A program made the position numbers and the translations under genes. Shown piece by piece: positions 1 through 10,966 of a stretch of 64,000 nt of DNA (within the stretch, counting starts at the first letter, position 1; the number at the start of each line of letters is the position of its first letter). A model generated the notes under the pieces. That model did not search any database and had not been told where the DNA came from. It saw only the letters and a program-made list of their open reading frames with translations. This DNA comes from Bretschneidera sinensis (Eukaryota > Streptophyta > Magnoliopsida > Brassicales > Akaniaceae), in NCBI GenBank assembly GCA_023935145.1, contig CM043699.1:61148638-61212637 (forward strand). Direction: 5' to 3'.

Positions 1-1
1 G

Positions 2-397
2 ATCGACGACGAAAATGAGGTATCAAATTCTTCCCCTTCTAATAATAATATTGTTAGTAGTAGTGAAGAATTAATAGAGGTCATAAATGAAATGCATGAA
101 AAATTGAAGAAATTCGATTCTAGGAACACCATTCTAAAAAAGGAGGCGTCATCTCTTTCTAAAGAGATGGAAGGCTTAAAAGAAGAAAAAGATAAACTAT
201 CTTCCTTGCTTTATGATTCTTCTAAAGATTTTCTTAAAGATGAAAATAAAAACTTAAAGGAGAAGATAATAAAATGGAATGGCACTATATCAAGACTTAT
301 GCTTGGAAAAGAAAAGCTAGATGAAGTGCTATCTTGCCAAAGATTAAGTGGAGGAAAATCCGGGTTAAGTTATTCTCTATTAGGTAAGCAAAAATAA
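2..397 (+). pseudogene. gag of element A, N-terminal part missing, coiled-coil segment
   Basis: The frame is open from base 2, so the first ATG at 92 is internal and not a true start. The peptide begins acidic and Ser/Asn-rich, then is strongly heptad-like (Lys, Glu and Leu rich, about residues 30-90), as expected of the coiled coil in Sirevirus gag. It ends in a Gly- and Ser-containing segment resembling the conserved 'SGGKSGLSY' block that follows the coiled coil in this lineage. A stop at 395-397 and a frame change separate it from the next gag segment. It would form part of the particle shell. Confidence 0.75.
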
Positions 398-412
398 AAA
401 AAGACCTTATTC

Positions 413-1024
413 ATGAAAGCATCATGTGTGAATGAAGCCTCTACTTCAAAGACCACTAGCAAGGTCAAAAACATTCCCTCAATGAATGCTAGTAGGTCTA
501 AAAATACCAATTCTAATGCATATACAAGAAATAAGCATCCTAGAAATACTCATGCTTATATGTATGCTCATTCAAGCAATGCTTATACACATTCTAGGAG
601 TAACCATCATGTGCATCCTAGAGATAATATGTATACTCAAAACTTGCACACTACATATGCATATCCTAGGAATTACCATCATGTGTATCCTAGAAATAAT
701 ATTCATATTCATAATAATGCAAGCATATATCCTAGAAATCATCATCATACATTTCCTAGAAATGACATGCATGTTCATAATCCTCACAATACAAACATGT
801 ATCCTAGGAATACTTATCCAAAAAGTTATAGACATGTACAACTAAGAAATCCTAGATATTTCAATAACTATTATCCTAGGATTGTGCATCATCAACATGT
901 CTATAAATATAGAACACCTTACATTGTTAAGAAAGTATGGGTCCCTAAAGGAACCGTATTTTCTAGGACTAACCCTAAAGGACCCAAGAAGTTTTGGGTA
1001 GTACAATCATGTATCATTGTGTGA
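413..1024 (+). pseudogene. gag C-terminal part of element A, His/Asn/Tyr/Pro-Arg-Asn repeat region
   Basis: This reading frame of about 200 residues continues gag after a frameshift. Most of it is a degenerate repeat around Tyr-Pro-Arg-Asn, encoded by cctagraat-type units, interspersed with His-His and Asn runs. The end matches the usual Sirevirus border between gag and protease (KKVWVPKG, then GPKKFWV). Family members normally have a CCHC zinc knuckle here. I see no Cys-x2-Cys, so the knuckle seems to be lost or replaced by the His-rich repeat. A stop at 1022-1024 ends the frame just before protease. Confidence 0.65.
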
Positions 1025-1051
1025 TGTAGATATGTCTCCAAACCAAAGAAA

Positions 1052-2315
1052 AAGGTAACTATTGGTACCTTGATAATGGATGCTCAAAGCACATGACCGG
1101 TGATCGAAGTGTATTCAAAGAGCTAACTCTAAGAGATGGCGGATATGTCACAATTGGAGACAACACAAAAATAAAGATCATTGGGCATGGAAAAGTTGGT
1201 AATAATTTCTCAACCCTTGATAATGTATTATTTGTGTAAGGCCTTAAGCCAAATTTACTAAGTATTAGTCAACTATATGACAAAGGCAACAAAGTCATAT
1301 TTGAAACCTCTCATTATCTAGTTATAGACATCAAGAGTAACAAGATCAAGTTTGTTGGCCATAGACAAGAAAATGTCTATATAATTGATGTAAAATCCTT
1401 GCATTCGGAATGAAAAACGTTTTCCCGCATTTAGTGAAAACCCATGGCTATGGCATAGAAGGCTTGGTCGTGTGAATATTGATTTGCTTAAAATCATTTC
1501 AAGAAAGATTTAGTCGTTGGACTTCCGAAAATCAAATTTAAAAAAGATAAAGTGTGTGATGCTTGTCAAATGGGAAAGTAAACTAGAATTTCTTTTAAAT
1601 AAAAAAAGGTAGTCTCAACTACTAGACCATTGAAACTTTTGCATATGGACTTATTTGGTCCAATAAGTACCTTTAGTCTAGGTGGTCATCAATATACTCT
1701 TGTTATTGTTGATGACTATTCAAGATATACCTTTGTTATCTTTATTGCTTACAAGGATGAAGCTTACAAAGGATTTGAAAACTTTTGCAAAAGGGTTCAA
1801 AATTAAAAAAGAATTTGTATTTCAAGCATTAGAAGTGATCATGGAAAAGAATTTGAAAACCAAAGCTTTTCAAAATTTTGTAATGAAAATGGAATTGATC
1901 AAAACTTTTTAGCTTTTAGAACTCCTCAACAAACTGGAGTTGTGGAGAGGAAAAATAGAGGTCTAGAAGAATTTGCAAGAACAATGCTTTGTGAAAATAG
2001 CTTGCCAAAATACTTTGGGCTGAAGTGGTAAACACCTCTTGCTATATCTTAAATAGAATTTTAATTAGGCCTATGCTTAACAAAACTCCATATGAATTAT
2101 GGAAAGGTAGAAAGCCTAATATCTCCTATTTTCGTACCTTTGGTTTCAACAAGAGAACATTAGTGGTAGAAGAATCCATACATATAGCTCTTGATGAGTC
2201 TAACCCAATTAGTAGTAGAGTAGTTTCTTTCAATGATGATGCAGATTTCATTCCAAGGACAGAAGCACCAACTCCCATTGTTGATCCAAAGGAGAGCTCA
2301 CCTCAAACAAATTAA
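1052..2315 (+). pseudogene. protease and integrase region of element A, degraded
   Basis: Protease is seen near 1057-1110 as YLDNGCSKHMTGD. The copia active site is usually D-S-G, so Ser has become Asn. Integrase follows with the zinc-binding His at LWHRRLG (about 1450) and remains of the Cys pair. The core shows HMDLFGP near 1640-1660, DDYSRY near 1711, DHGKEFEN near 1838-1860 and QQTGVVERKNR near 1929-1960, giving the D, D and E positions. Several frameshifts and stops (for example after 1235, 1410, 1500 and 1800) break it. The segment just after the integrase core (NTSCYILNRIL, then YELWKGRKPNISYFRTFG) is shortened and has lost the usual Cys-rich stretch. Confidence 0.8.
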
Positions 2316-2335
2316 GAGATAGAAACTCTCAAACT

Positions 2336-4040
2336 GGACCAACCATTTACAAGTCAACAAGAGGATGCTCTTCCCAAAGATTGGAGGTATGTAAATTATC
2401 ACCCAATCGATCAAGTGATTGGTGATCCTTCACAAAGGGTAAGAACTCATTCCTCTATTAGAAATATTTGCAACTATGTAGCCTATTTGTCTCAAGTAGA
2501 ACCTAAAAAATTTGTAGAAGCCAAGAAGGATGTTGATTGGATAAATGCCATGCAAGAAGAAATAAATCAATTTGAAAGAAACAATGTATGAAATCTAGTT
2601 CCTAGACCAAAAAATCATACAATAATAGGAACTAAATGGGTATTTAGAAACAAGATGGATGAAAATGGAATAGTGACTAGGAACAAGGCTAGACTAGTTG
2701 CTAAGGGATACAATTAAGAAGAAGGAATAGACTTTGATGAGACCTATGCTCTCATAGCAAGATTAGAAGCTATTCGAATGTTATTAGCCTTTGCATGCTT
2801 TAACAAGTTTAAATTGTTTCAAATGGATGTAAAAAGTGCCTTTTAAAATGATTTTATAGAAGAAGAGGTATATGTTGAGCAACCTCTTGGATTTGAGAAT
2901 CTTAATCTTCCAAATCATGTCTACAAGCTTTCTAAAGCTCTATATGGGTTGAAGCAACCTCTAAGAGCATGGTATGAAAGACTAAGTAAATTTTTGATTG
3001 ACAATAATTTTACAAGAGTAAAAATAGACACAACTCTCTTCACAAAAACTCACAAAAATGACACACTACTATTCCAAATATATGTTGATGATATCATATT
3101 TGGTGCTACTAATGAATCTATGTGTCAAGAGTTTGTCAAGTATATGCAAGGTGAATTTGAAATGAGTATGATGGGAGAGCTTACCTACTTCCTTGGACTT
3201 CAAATCAAACAATTGAAAGGAGGAATATTCATCAATCAATCAAAATACATCAAGGATCTACTAAAAAGGTTCGGGATGGAAGGCTCAAAGTCACTTGGTA
3301 CTCCCATGAGCACATCTACAAAACTTGACCTTGATGAAGGAGTTAAGTGTGTAGACATTAAAACTTACAGAAGCATAATAGGAGCTTTACTCTATTTAAC
3401 TTCAAGTAGACCTGATATAATGTTCAGTGTATGCATGTGTGCTAGATTTTAAGCTAATCCTAACGAATCATATGCGATTGTAGTAAAAAGAATTCTTAGA
3501 TATCTACAAGGGACTCAAAACTTAGGATTATGGTACCCTAGAGATTCATCTTTTGAGCTTATAGGATATTCAGATGCTGATTTTGCGGGGTGTAGATTAG
3601 ATAGAAAAAGCACTAGTGGAACATGCCAATTCTTAGGTGCAATGCTAACCTCTTGGTTTTCCAAGAAAAAAAACTCGGTTGCACTATCAACCGCCGAGGC
3701 AAAATACGTAGCAGTCGGAAGTTGTTGTGCGCAAGTGTTGTGGATGAAACAACTACTAGATGACTATAGCATAAACTTTAAAATTATTCCAATTCATTAC
3801 GATAATATTAGTGCTATCAACTTAACTAAAAATCATATTCAACACTCTAGAACCAAACACATAGAAATTACACATCATTTCTTAAGAGATCATGCTAAAA
3901 AAAAAGGTGATATAAAGCTAGAATTCATTCCTTCAGAAGATAAAATAACTGAAATTCTTAAAAAACCTTTAAGTGAAGCTAGTTTTTGTAAAATTAGACT
4001 GTTAATGGGATTAATAGACTATGATAAACTGTATGCTTGA
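2336..4040 (+). pseudogene. reverse transcriptase and RNase H of element A
   Basis: RT starts near 2500 (WINAMQEEINQFE) and shows GTKWVFRNK, ARLVAKGY, QMDVKSAF, ALYGLKQ and the catalytic IYVDDIIFG at about 3080-3105, with YFLGLQIKQ after it. RNase H is seen from about 3540 (YSDADFAG) through VALSTAEAKYVA (3680-3712), the copper-like YDNISAINL block and RTKHIEI, ending at 4040. Stops at about 2589, 2716, 2845 and 3450 interrupt it. Most can be read as single transitions, for example in GYN-stop-EEGIDF. The catalytic Asp pair is still present. The wording is of the SIRE type. Confidence 0.88.
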
Positions 4041-4180
4041 TTACATCATCATTCATCATTTGCATATTTGACATCTAGTGAATGAGTATTAAACCTTATT
4101 TAATATTTCCCTCACTCAGGATAGCATAGATAAACAAAATTCGTGCTAAGACTCTAAGTTGGAAGTGTTTTTTTTGGGGT
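4041..4180 (+). other. short spacer between RNase H and the internal promoter-like module
   Basis: No reading frame of note. It follows directly on the RNase H stop and leads into the palindrome cluster. Confidence 0.5.
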
Positions 4181-4443
4181 TCAGTCAACCGGTAAGGTGA
4201 TCCCAATCGACTGGTATCATACTGCCTTATTACCCAGTCGACTAGTTCATGTACCTAGCCGACTGTTAGAACAAGACCTTGTTTGGAGTTAAATTTTTAA
4301 ATTTCTGGTTACTACCCAGTCAACTGGTATGGAAGACCCAGTCGACTGGTATATCTCTGCAAGTTTACCCAGTCAACTGATATGATAAAAAATTCCCAAA
4401 TTGTTAAGGACCCAGTCGATTGGCATCGCAATTATATAAATAG
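4181..4443 (+). promoter_or_regulatory. internal palindrome cluster plus TATA box upstream of the env-like ORF of element A
   Basis: Eight variants of the 12-bp palindrome CCAGTCGACTGG lie between 4181 and 4424, near 4182, 4203, 4232, 4254, 4316, 4338, 4369 and 4411. The last is followed about 9 bp later by TATATAAATAG at 4433-4443. The same motif is clustered in the element's own 3' LTR at 8146-8336, upstream of its TATA box at 8433. The motif and TATA box are seen directly. That this is a second promoter, serving the ORF at 4653, is inference. Confidence 0.6.
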
Positions 4444-4652
4444 TCGCTTCAGTTTTTCAAGGTTTTACGCCATTTTCAAATCCCTAAAGCTTTTTCTATC
4501 TAGAAATTCTCACTTTTCCTTCCAAAATCTCGCAAAACAGTCCCTAGTATCCTTAATCTCATCCCCCATAACCTTTATTTCAACTTTTCAGGTTGAAATT
4601 TTTCGTTTTTCCCCAAAATCTCTCACTCTCCCCAAAAACACATTTTTCTAAA

Positions 4653-5855
4653 ATGTCTGAGAGAATCTGAATTAAAACCAATGTTAGAGGACCTCACGTG
4701 CCTACTATGCCACAGTCCACGAAATCCACAGCTTCGGATGTAAAAGGAAGGGGTTGGGCGGGATCCTTGAGCAAGAAGGCGAGGATAGAGCTCGACAACT
4801 CACTCTTTTGGAGTCCAGCCGCCAAAGAGAGGTATAATTTTGTCATTCGTCATAAGAAGATCATGACGGGTAGATTCGTTGACTTCAAATCTATTTGTCA
4901 TGCAAACTTTGACATACTACTTCATTTTGAGGCAGTGTGTTTGACCCCACTGGTCAAGATTCCCCAAAAATTCTACCCACGCCCGATTCACTAATTCTAC
5001 GTGAACTTGGTGAAACCTAGTCCACTGGCTCTTCGGTTCAGGACCAACGTGATGGGCGTGGAGTTTGAGGTGAACATTGACCTTCTGGTGAGTATACTAG
5101 GGATCGCTGTGGGAGGGATCCAATGGAGTCTACACGGATGGCTGAACAGCTTCGACTATGAGGAGGCATATTAGATCGTTAGGGGCGACCCTAACTACAT
5201 CTTTCAGCCAACTACATTTCACACATGTAGTGACATGCCCCTCGATTCGAAGTTGTTCAATCTCATTGTGAGTTGGACCATCCACCCACGACTTGGAAGT
5301 CAGATCTATCTCTCGAAGATAGATGTAATATCGATTTGGTGTCTTAAAACTGGACACCACTTCAATATCTATCCCTTACTGCTCGCCAACATGATCAACG
5401 ACAAAGCTAGTGACTCCGGGTGCCTTCCCTATGGGATGCTCATCGCCCTCATCCTCTAGCGCTTTCGGGTTCCTCTTCCCGCCTCTAAGGCTCAGGACAT
5501 TGGTCCCAAGGATATCATGAACATCTCTTCTTTGAAGAAGATGTGGTGCACGATCCGAGATGGGATGATCTACTTTAAGGCTGGAAAGAATATCAGGATT
5601 GGAAAGGGTGACAATAGTGAGGAGGATGACGAGGGTCTAGATGATGTAGGCCCTACCACTGCTATGGACACTGATGACCAAGCACCACAGCGTGGTGGTT
5701 CTAATATTGGTCCAACTGGATATGATGATCTACTCCAGGCCATTTCGAGCCTCCAGCTATCCATGCAATCCGGCTTCCAGAGCTTGAGCTCTTCTGTTGA
5801 CTCCATGCATCATGACCTTTACTCCCTTTGAGACGACTTCAAGCTACACTGAGAG
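4653..5855 (+). pseudogene. env-like ORF of element A (putative plant transposon protein family), first exon-like part
   Basis: I choose the ATG at 4653, about 210 bp after a TATA box. It is in frame with everything downstream to 5855, and the frame resumes at 7099-7170 beyond a solo LTR. That gives roughly 420 codons with no frameshift. Substitution stops lie at 4668, 4992, 5172, 5457, 5829 and 5850; 4668 and 5829 look like CGA to TGA. Residues include FWSPAAKERY (about 50 in), then a Trp-, His- and Pro-containing globular middle, an acidic EEDDEGLDD stretch, and a C-terminal part rich in Ser, Leu and Gln that could form a coiled coil. The style matches the 'putative plant transposon protein' domain often found 3' of pol. 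No signal peptide or clear membrane segment is visible, so an envelope role is not shown. Confidence 0.6.
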
Positions 5856-7098
5856 TACTCGCAAGTGCACGAGTCGTTTGCAATATAGCGTTGTGCAAGT
5901 GCGAGGTCGAATCCACAGGGAATTGCGTTGTGAAAATATAATTTTTAATCTAAATTAACTCTATCTTAACCTAGTTCCGAATTTTGAATGATAATTTGCA
6001 AAACAAATTAAAACTAAATTAAATTGATTTAAAAACTAATAATAAAAAGCACTAAGGTTTTTGAATCCACCCCACCAAAGTTAAGCATACATGTTCTAAA
6101 AATATAGCCTATCAAAACATTCCATGAATCCAACTATAAGACAAAAAACAAAGAATATCCCAACTAAACCAAAAACACCCAATGTATCCGCTCTTAACAA
6201 ATCACAAAGGGAATCCAATTTAATCGAAAAGCATTCAATGTATCCATCAGATGAAACACAAAGAAAATCCAACAGAAAATTTAAACTCAATCAATTATAA
6301 GATTAACTCAAATAATTGACAGAACATTTATGCTAAAAATTTTCAGATTTGTACAAGCAAATCTGAACTACTACGCCAAACAACGACGGAGCTTCATCTT
6401 CAACCTTAGCTGAAGAGTCTAGCCACTCATAACTATAAAACTATAATAAAAAGTGCTAAACATTTAAACTAAAACAACTGAATATAAAGAAATAAATAAA
6501 CAACTTTACATGGGAGAAATTCCACTCGCTGACGGGCGGCGCTTCCCCTCGTGGTAGCAATGCCTTCGGGATCCACCAAAATGCTGGCGAAAGTCCACCG
6601 GTAAACACCAAAGTGGCTCAGGAATTGTACACTGAATTATGAAGTCAGGTGGTGTTTATATAGGGGGAGACCTGGAGCAATGTGGCTTGCAGAAATGATG
6701 TGGGATACTGCCCGAGTGTGCTCGATCGCAGTATGTTGCGATCGATCGCAGGTGCGCTCGATCGCGTGTCTGGTGCTCTCGATCACAGGTGTAAAGATTC
6801 TGATCGATGTGGGATGATCGCTTGCGATCGATCGCAAGTCTGTGCGCTCGAGCGCAGGTGCGATACACTGCAAACATTTCGATGTGGGATTGATGACCTT
6901 GCGCTCGATCGCAGCATAGTGCGATCGATCGCAATTTCTCTTGAAGCTTCACATCTCCTGAAATGCTTCATTTTCTCCACAATCCTGTAAAAATACACAA
7001 AACACGAAAAAAACATAAAATAAAGTGAAATACTAATAACTAAGAGCATAACAAATATAAGTTAAGGGTCTAAAATATGCAATATTTAAGACTCATCA
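5856..7098 (-). mobile_element. solo LTR of family B, reverse strand, inserted in the env-like ORF of A
   Basis: Over its whole length it matches the two LTRs of element B (19058-20290 and 23579-24775). On the minus strand it starts TGATGAGTCTTAAATATTGC at 7098 and runs to about 5856, where roughly 17 bp of the usual terminus are missing. Palindromic GCGATCGATCGC-type motifs lie at about 6718-6932. No internal region or second LTR is present, so it is a solo LTR. Flanks are GAGAG (5851-5855) and GAGCA (7099-7103), only partly alike. The empty site can be read through in the env-like frame. Confidence 0.85.
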
Positions 7099-7170
7099 GA
7101 GCACACAGGGGGTTCTTTAGCTGAGCTTCGTGATCTTATATGGGATGGCTCTGATTCTCCCATTCGTTGA
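7099..7170 (+). pseudogene. C-terminal end of the env-like ORF of element A
   Basis: In frame with the part before the solo LTR, this codes a short tail (GGSLAELRDLIWDGSDSPIR) ending at TGA 7168-7170. It confirms that the solo LTR at 5856-7098 split one ORF. Confidence 0.6.
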
Positions 7171-7847
7171 ATCACCAGTTGTTATCCTTTTTGTTGTATA
7201 TGGCTTTTAGTTGTTTTTGGCACGAACATTTATCACATTATCATACATTTCAGTTTTTATATTTGGCTCATAGAAGCCTGTGCTGTATGGATATTTGTAT
7301 TTATTTGACTGTATTTCATGTCTAGCTTATGGTTCATATACTTGCTTTACAGTTACGCTATATGCGTACTTAGTTTAGATCATTTTTTACTTGGAAATAT
7401 GCTTTAACTACTTATGCTAGTGTGGAAACTTTCGATTCTTCTCAGGAAGTCTTCCTAGCTCCGAATAATACCTAATTTTCGCATACAAGTTTGTTTATGC
7501 ATAATCTTACTGTCCATTGTATCTATGTTACTTATTTTTTGTGTTAGCACCTCTTTTTCCACTGTTGTCAAAACATGGGAGAAAAATGAGAAACAGAGAA
7601 ATATTACTATAGACTTAAAATATAGCATAGATTTAGGTGGAGCATTGCTCCAAAGATCTTATTGGATATAAGACTATGTTCAGTTGCTTGGTTGGGTTAT
7701 TTATAAACTGCATTTGAATTGTTTTATAGGTTGGTTTTATCCAAAAAACAGAGAAAACTCTGCCCATTCTTTTTTCTAAAAGCCCAACACTTAGTTTTTA
7801 AAACTGTTTTCTCTCATTAGTTTTGTCATCATAAAAAAAAGGGAGAT
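7171..7847 (+). other. 3' untranslated region and polypurine tract of element A
   Basis: T-rich, without a convincing reading frame. It ends in the run AAAAAAAAGGGAGA at 7833-7846, directly before the TG of the 3' LTR. That is the position and composition of a polypurine tract, the primer site for plus-strand DNA synthesis. Confidence 0.75.
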
Positions 7848-8981
7848 TGTTGACCCTTATCTAAATTTTAATAATGAAAAAACACTACTCTAATTGTACT
7901 AACAGTTTTATCTAAGTGTTTAAACGATAAAAGCTTTCAGCAAAGAATCAAGATGCAAGAACTTAACTTGAATCAGACACCAATTCAAGACATAAGATAT
8001 AGTATCGGCATTAAGGTATTGAAACAAACTATAAATCTCTTATGTTCAAGTAAGTAGCTTGTCTTATGTCTCTTTTTGTAAATTTTTTTTTGACAAAACT
8101 AAGTCAAAAACATTCTGAAACATGAAAAACTGGCTTGAAGGCCAACCCAGTCAACTGGCTCCTTGTACCAGTCGACTGGGCTATGGGACAGAATGTCCTT
8201 AGTCGACTAGTGTAGATCACCTAATCGATTGGCATATGGGACAGTGAGTTCCCAATCGGCTGGTGCTTAGGACCCAGTCGACTGGTACTCTCCCACAGCT
8301 TAAAAGTGAGATTTTTCACTTGACCCAGTCGACTTGAAATTCGAAAAATATAATAGTTAGAGACGCGGGACTTGAATATTTAATGCACCAAACCTACCAA
8401 GTCAGTGTCTAACGGCCATATTGATTGAAGGCTATATAAACCCACTTCAATGAGCATTTAAAAGAAAAAGATTACACATTCAATTCATAAGTTTGCTCAT
8501 TAATACTCAAAAGTTTTGAAAAATTTATTGTTGAGCCATTCATCAGGCTTTTTCATGAAAGAGAGATATTATTCATTTGTAAAAGCATTCATTACTATCT
8601 TTCTACCATTTACTTTACAGCAACTCATATTTATTGTAAAGGGATTAACTTCCGTAAGGAAAAGATTAGCTTCCGAGAGGAAGAGATTGGTTGTAAGGTT
8701 TATACAACATCCGTAAAGTTGTACGACTAAAAATTTTAGTGGATCACTTCAAGGAGGTTCCTTGAAGAGAGTGGATGTAGGGTAGGAACGAATCCGATAT
8801 TGCCCAACCACTATAAACTGAGTTTGCATTTTCTCTTCCTTAAACTTTTTTACTTAAAGCACATTACTTGTTTGTATGCCTGTGCATTTAACTATTTTTA
8901 CAAACTTACAAGTAATTAGCGAAAGTTTTTAAAAACCCAATTCACCGCCCTCTTGGGTTGGAACCTTAGTCTACGAGTCCA
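7848..8981 (+). repeat. 3' LTR of element A
   Basis: Starts TGTTGACCCT after the polypurine tract. The end is placed at CA 8980-8981, in the conserved context of a T/C-rich stretch (ttcaccgccctcttggg) typical of Sirevirus LTR ends. It holds a palindrome cluster and a TATA box. The end is less certain than the start because the 5' LTR is outside the window. Confidence 0.75.
8146..8441 (+). promoter_or_regulatory. palindrome cluster and TATA box in the LTR of element A
   Basis: Seven variants of CCAGTCGACTGG lie between 8146 and 8336, some as half-degenerate copies (for example with AATCGATT in the centre). TATATAAAC follows at 8433-8441. Conserved LTR palindromes are known in Sireviruses; this is the version carried here. 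Confidence 0.7.
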
Positions 8982-9673
8982 TTTCCTACTACCATCTCAT
9001 AATGCTCTTGCATGTGTTTTTAACATCTAAAAGTTGTAAGACAATGTGTTTACCATTTAATGAAGATGTTAAGCAATGTACTTTCTCTTCAAAATATTTA
9101 TCAAATTAGCTTAAAATAGTTAGTACTTTCTACAGGAAAATCATCCTACTATAGTTGAGAATCAATTTTTGTAGGTATTGTCTTATTGCATATATTATTA
9201 AGCATGGGATTTAATGAAGAGAAGATATTTATTCTCGAAAATATCCCCCAGGTGGATGCCTTCCATCTATGAATTTTTTTAACTTAATAGACACACTTTT
9301 CATTTAGTTTGTTGAAAGTTCTGGTTCAATCAGGCATGAAAATAGTGTTCTAAAATGGAAAAGATGTGCTCTTAACATATTAAATGTCTGAAAGAATGGA
9401 TGTAAGGAGAGAGGAGTTATTACTATTTTCATAATTATTATTATTTTGATAAATTGTTACTTAGGGTCCTAGAGAGAGGAGGATAACAAAAAGCACAACA
9501 AAACTAAATAAATAAAATAATAGGTAAGTCAATGAGGTCCAAGAAGCCAATCCTTAGGAAAACTGAAGACCACTGAGGATGGGGATACAAATACCCAATA
9601 GACAGGGCACATTTTCATCTGAGCATTTAAGCTTACCTAATGATTCGGTCTAGTCACAAATTAGAACACTATG
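8982..9673. other. no gene seen
   Basis: AT-rich DNA flanking element A. Only short frames without recognisable motifs. Confidence 0.5.
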
Positions 9674-10966
9674 TGATAGGAGCTTAAATATTCATATTTA
9701 AGCCCCTTAATTTACATTTGTTAAGCTCTTTGTTTACATATTTTATTATGTTTTACTTCATTTTTGTGTTTTCGGTGTTTTTTATAGGCTTGTGAAGAAA
9801 AGAAAGCATTTTGAAGCTTTAAAGGAAGAAAAGTGAAGATCTAGAAAGAGCTAGTGCGATCGAGCGCAACATGACTGTGATCGAGGCAAAAGCAATCGTG
9901 CGCACACATAGAAGGCTCGAGTGCACCCATACATTCGAGTGCAGAAGCATACGATCGAGCGCACACGCACAGAGAGGCGACAAAGCCAGTTTTGGAAAGA
10001 TTTATTCCGGGCCTATTTTGGAAATTAGGGTTTCAAGGCACCTTTAGAACCCTATAAATAGCCCTGTAAAACACAGAAACAATATCTCTCTTTTGAGAAG
10101 CATATCTCTTTTTTAGTTTTAGTTTTAGGTCGGGAGGCCGAAGGCCAGAGAGGATTCTACGAAGAATTGACGACTCTTCAATGGAGCTCTCTCGGGTTTC
10201 TTCTTTCCTTTATTTTATTATGTGTAACTAATTTTCTAATAGGGCGTGGTTGAAACCCTAATTATGTTTAACAAATAATTCAATATTGGCGCCTTTGCAA
10301 TACTTATACTGTGATTCTTAATTTGATTAATACCTGTTTTTATTTACATTCCTCATATGTGTATGTCTGATCAACTTATGCATGTGGTATGAATCAATTA
10401 GTTGAATCAATTTGGATGACCGAGTCCTGGGTTCAACAATAGTAATAAAAAATATCCACACCGGATTCTTGGGCTAGTTAACATGGGAAACTGGGAGTGG
10501 ACCAAACCCTAGGCCCCGTGTGGTTGTCGATTTTCACAGACCTTATGCTCTCTTAAGTAAGAACTCAGTATACACCATGCTGAATCCCTTAAGAGAGAAA
10601 AGAGTTAGAGTATACACCATGCCTAACTCGTTGCTTAGGGAAATCCATAGCATAAGGAGTGGACCAAGCCCTTAGGTTGACAACCAGTAGGTATTCATAG
10701 CATGAGTAGAGCATTAACATATTGTTTTGTTGGGGTAGCATGATTAGTGGTGGATACCAAGTCCTTACATCTTTATTATTATTGTCTAAACTCAATATTT
10801 ATTCCCATCTATTTTTACTTTGTGAAACTAATTCTAAATTGAAATTCACCAATCCCTGTGGAGATGATCTCGCACTTGCACACTATGCTACTGCTGACCT
10901 TGTGCACTTGCAAGTAAAACTAGGATGGTTATTTGCATATTTATTTAGGTAAATAATCGTCCAACA
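9674..10966 (+). mobile_element. solo LTR of family C
   Basis: Resembles the LTRs of element C from TGATAGGAGCTTAAATATTC to the end CCAACA. It contains diverged palindromic motifs of the GCGATCGAGCGC type at about 9858-9965 and a TATA box at about 10053-10060 (CCTATAAATAG). No internal region is attached. The flanking 5-mers are CTATG (9669-9673) and CAATG (10967-10971), one mismatch, consistent with an old target duplication. Confidence 0.85.

Larger units (their letters stand above)
1..8981 (+). mobile_element. Element A: Sirevirus-like Ty1/copia retrotransposon, 5' end outside window
   Basis: Domain order is gag, protease, integrase, RT, RNase H, env-like ORF, polypurine tract and 3' LTR. 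Integrase before RT marks Ty1/copia. The RT and RNase H wording, the gag coiled coil and the extra ORF after pol match Sirevirus (SIRE1/Maximus) elements. Pol is dead, with many substitution stops and several frameshifts. A reverse-strand solo LTR of another family interrupts it at 5856-7098. The 5' LTR and gag start lie before base 1, so no target duplication can be checked. Confidence 0.88.

Noticed and set aside
486..845. Ile/Leu/Cys-rich frame overlapping gag of A, looking membrane-like
   Set aside because: Shadow of the Pro-Arg-Asn repeat in another frame. The gag frame fits the family better.
4181..4425. GTCGAC inside CCAGTCGACTGG as a possible cloning linker
   Set aside because: The motif occurs as many diverged copies in two places of one element, as expected for natural repeats. 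Vector sequence is not seen.
4653..5855. True viral envelope protein
   Set aside because: No signal peptide, cleavage site or transmembrane segment is visible. 'Env-like' refers only to its position after pol.
6637..7049. Several overlapping frames rich in Arg-Ser-Ile-Ala and Cys-Asp-Arg
   Set aside because: They are translations of the GCGATCGATCGC palindrome cluster in the B solo LTR. The same effect occurs near 16070, 17278, 19816 and 25530.
8516..8716. A 66-codon frame in the A 3' LTR
   Set aside because: It lies downstream of the TATA box in the LTR leader, with no family match and no conservation evidence.
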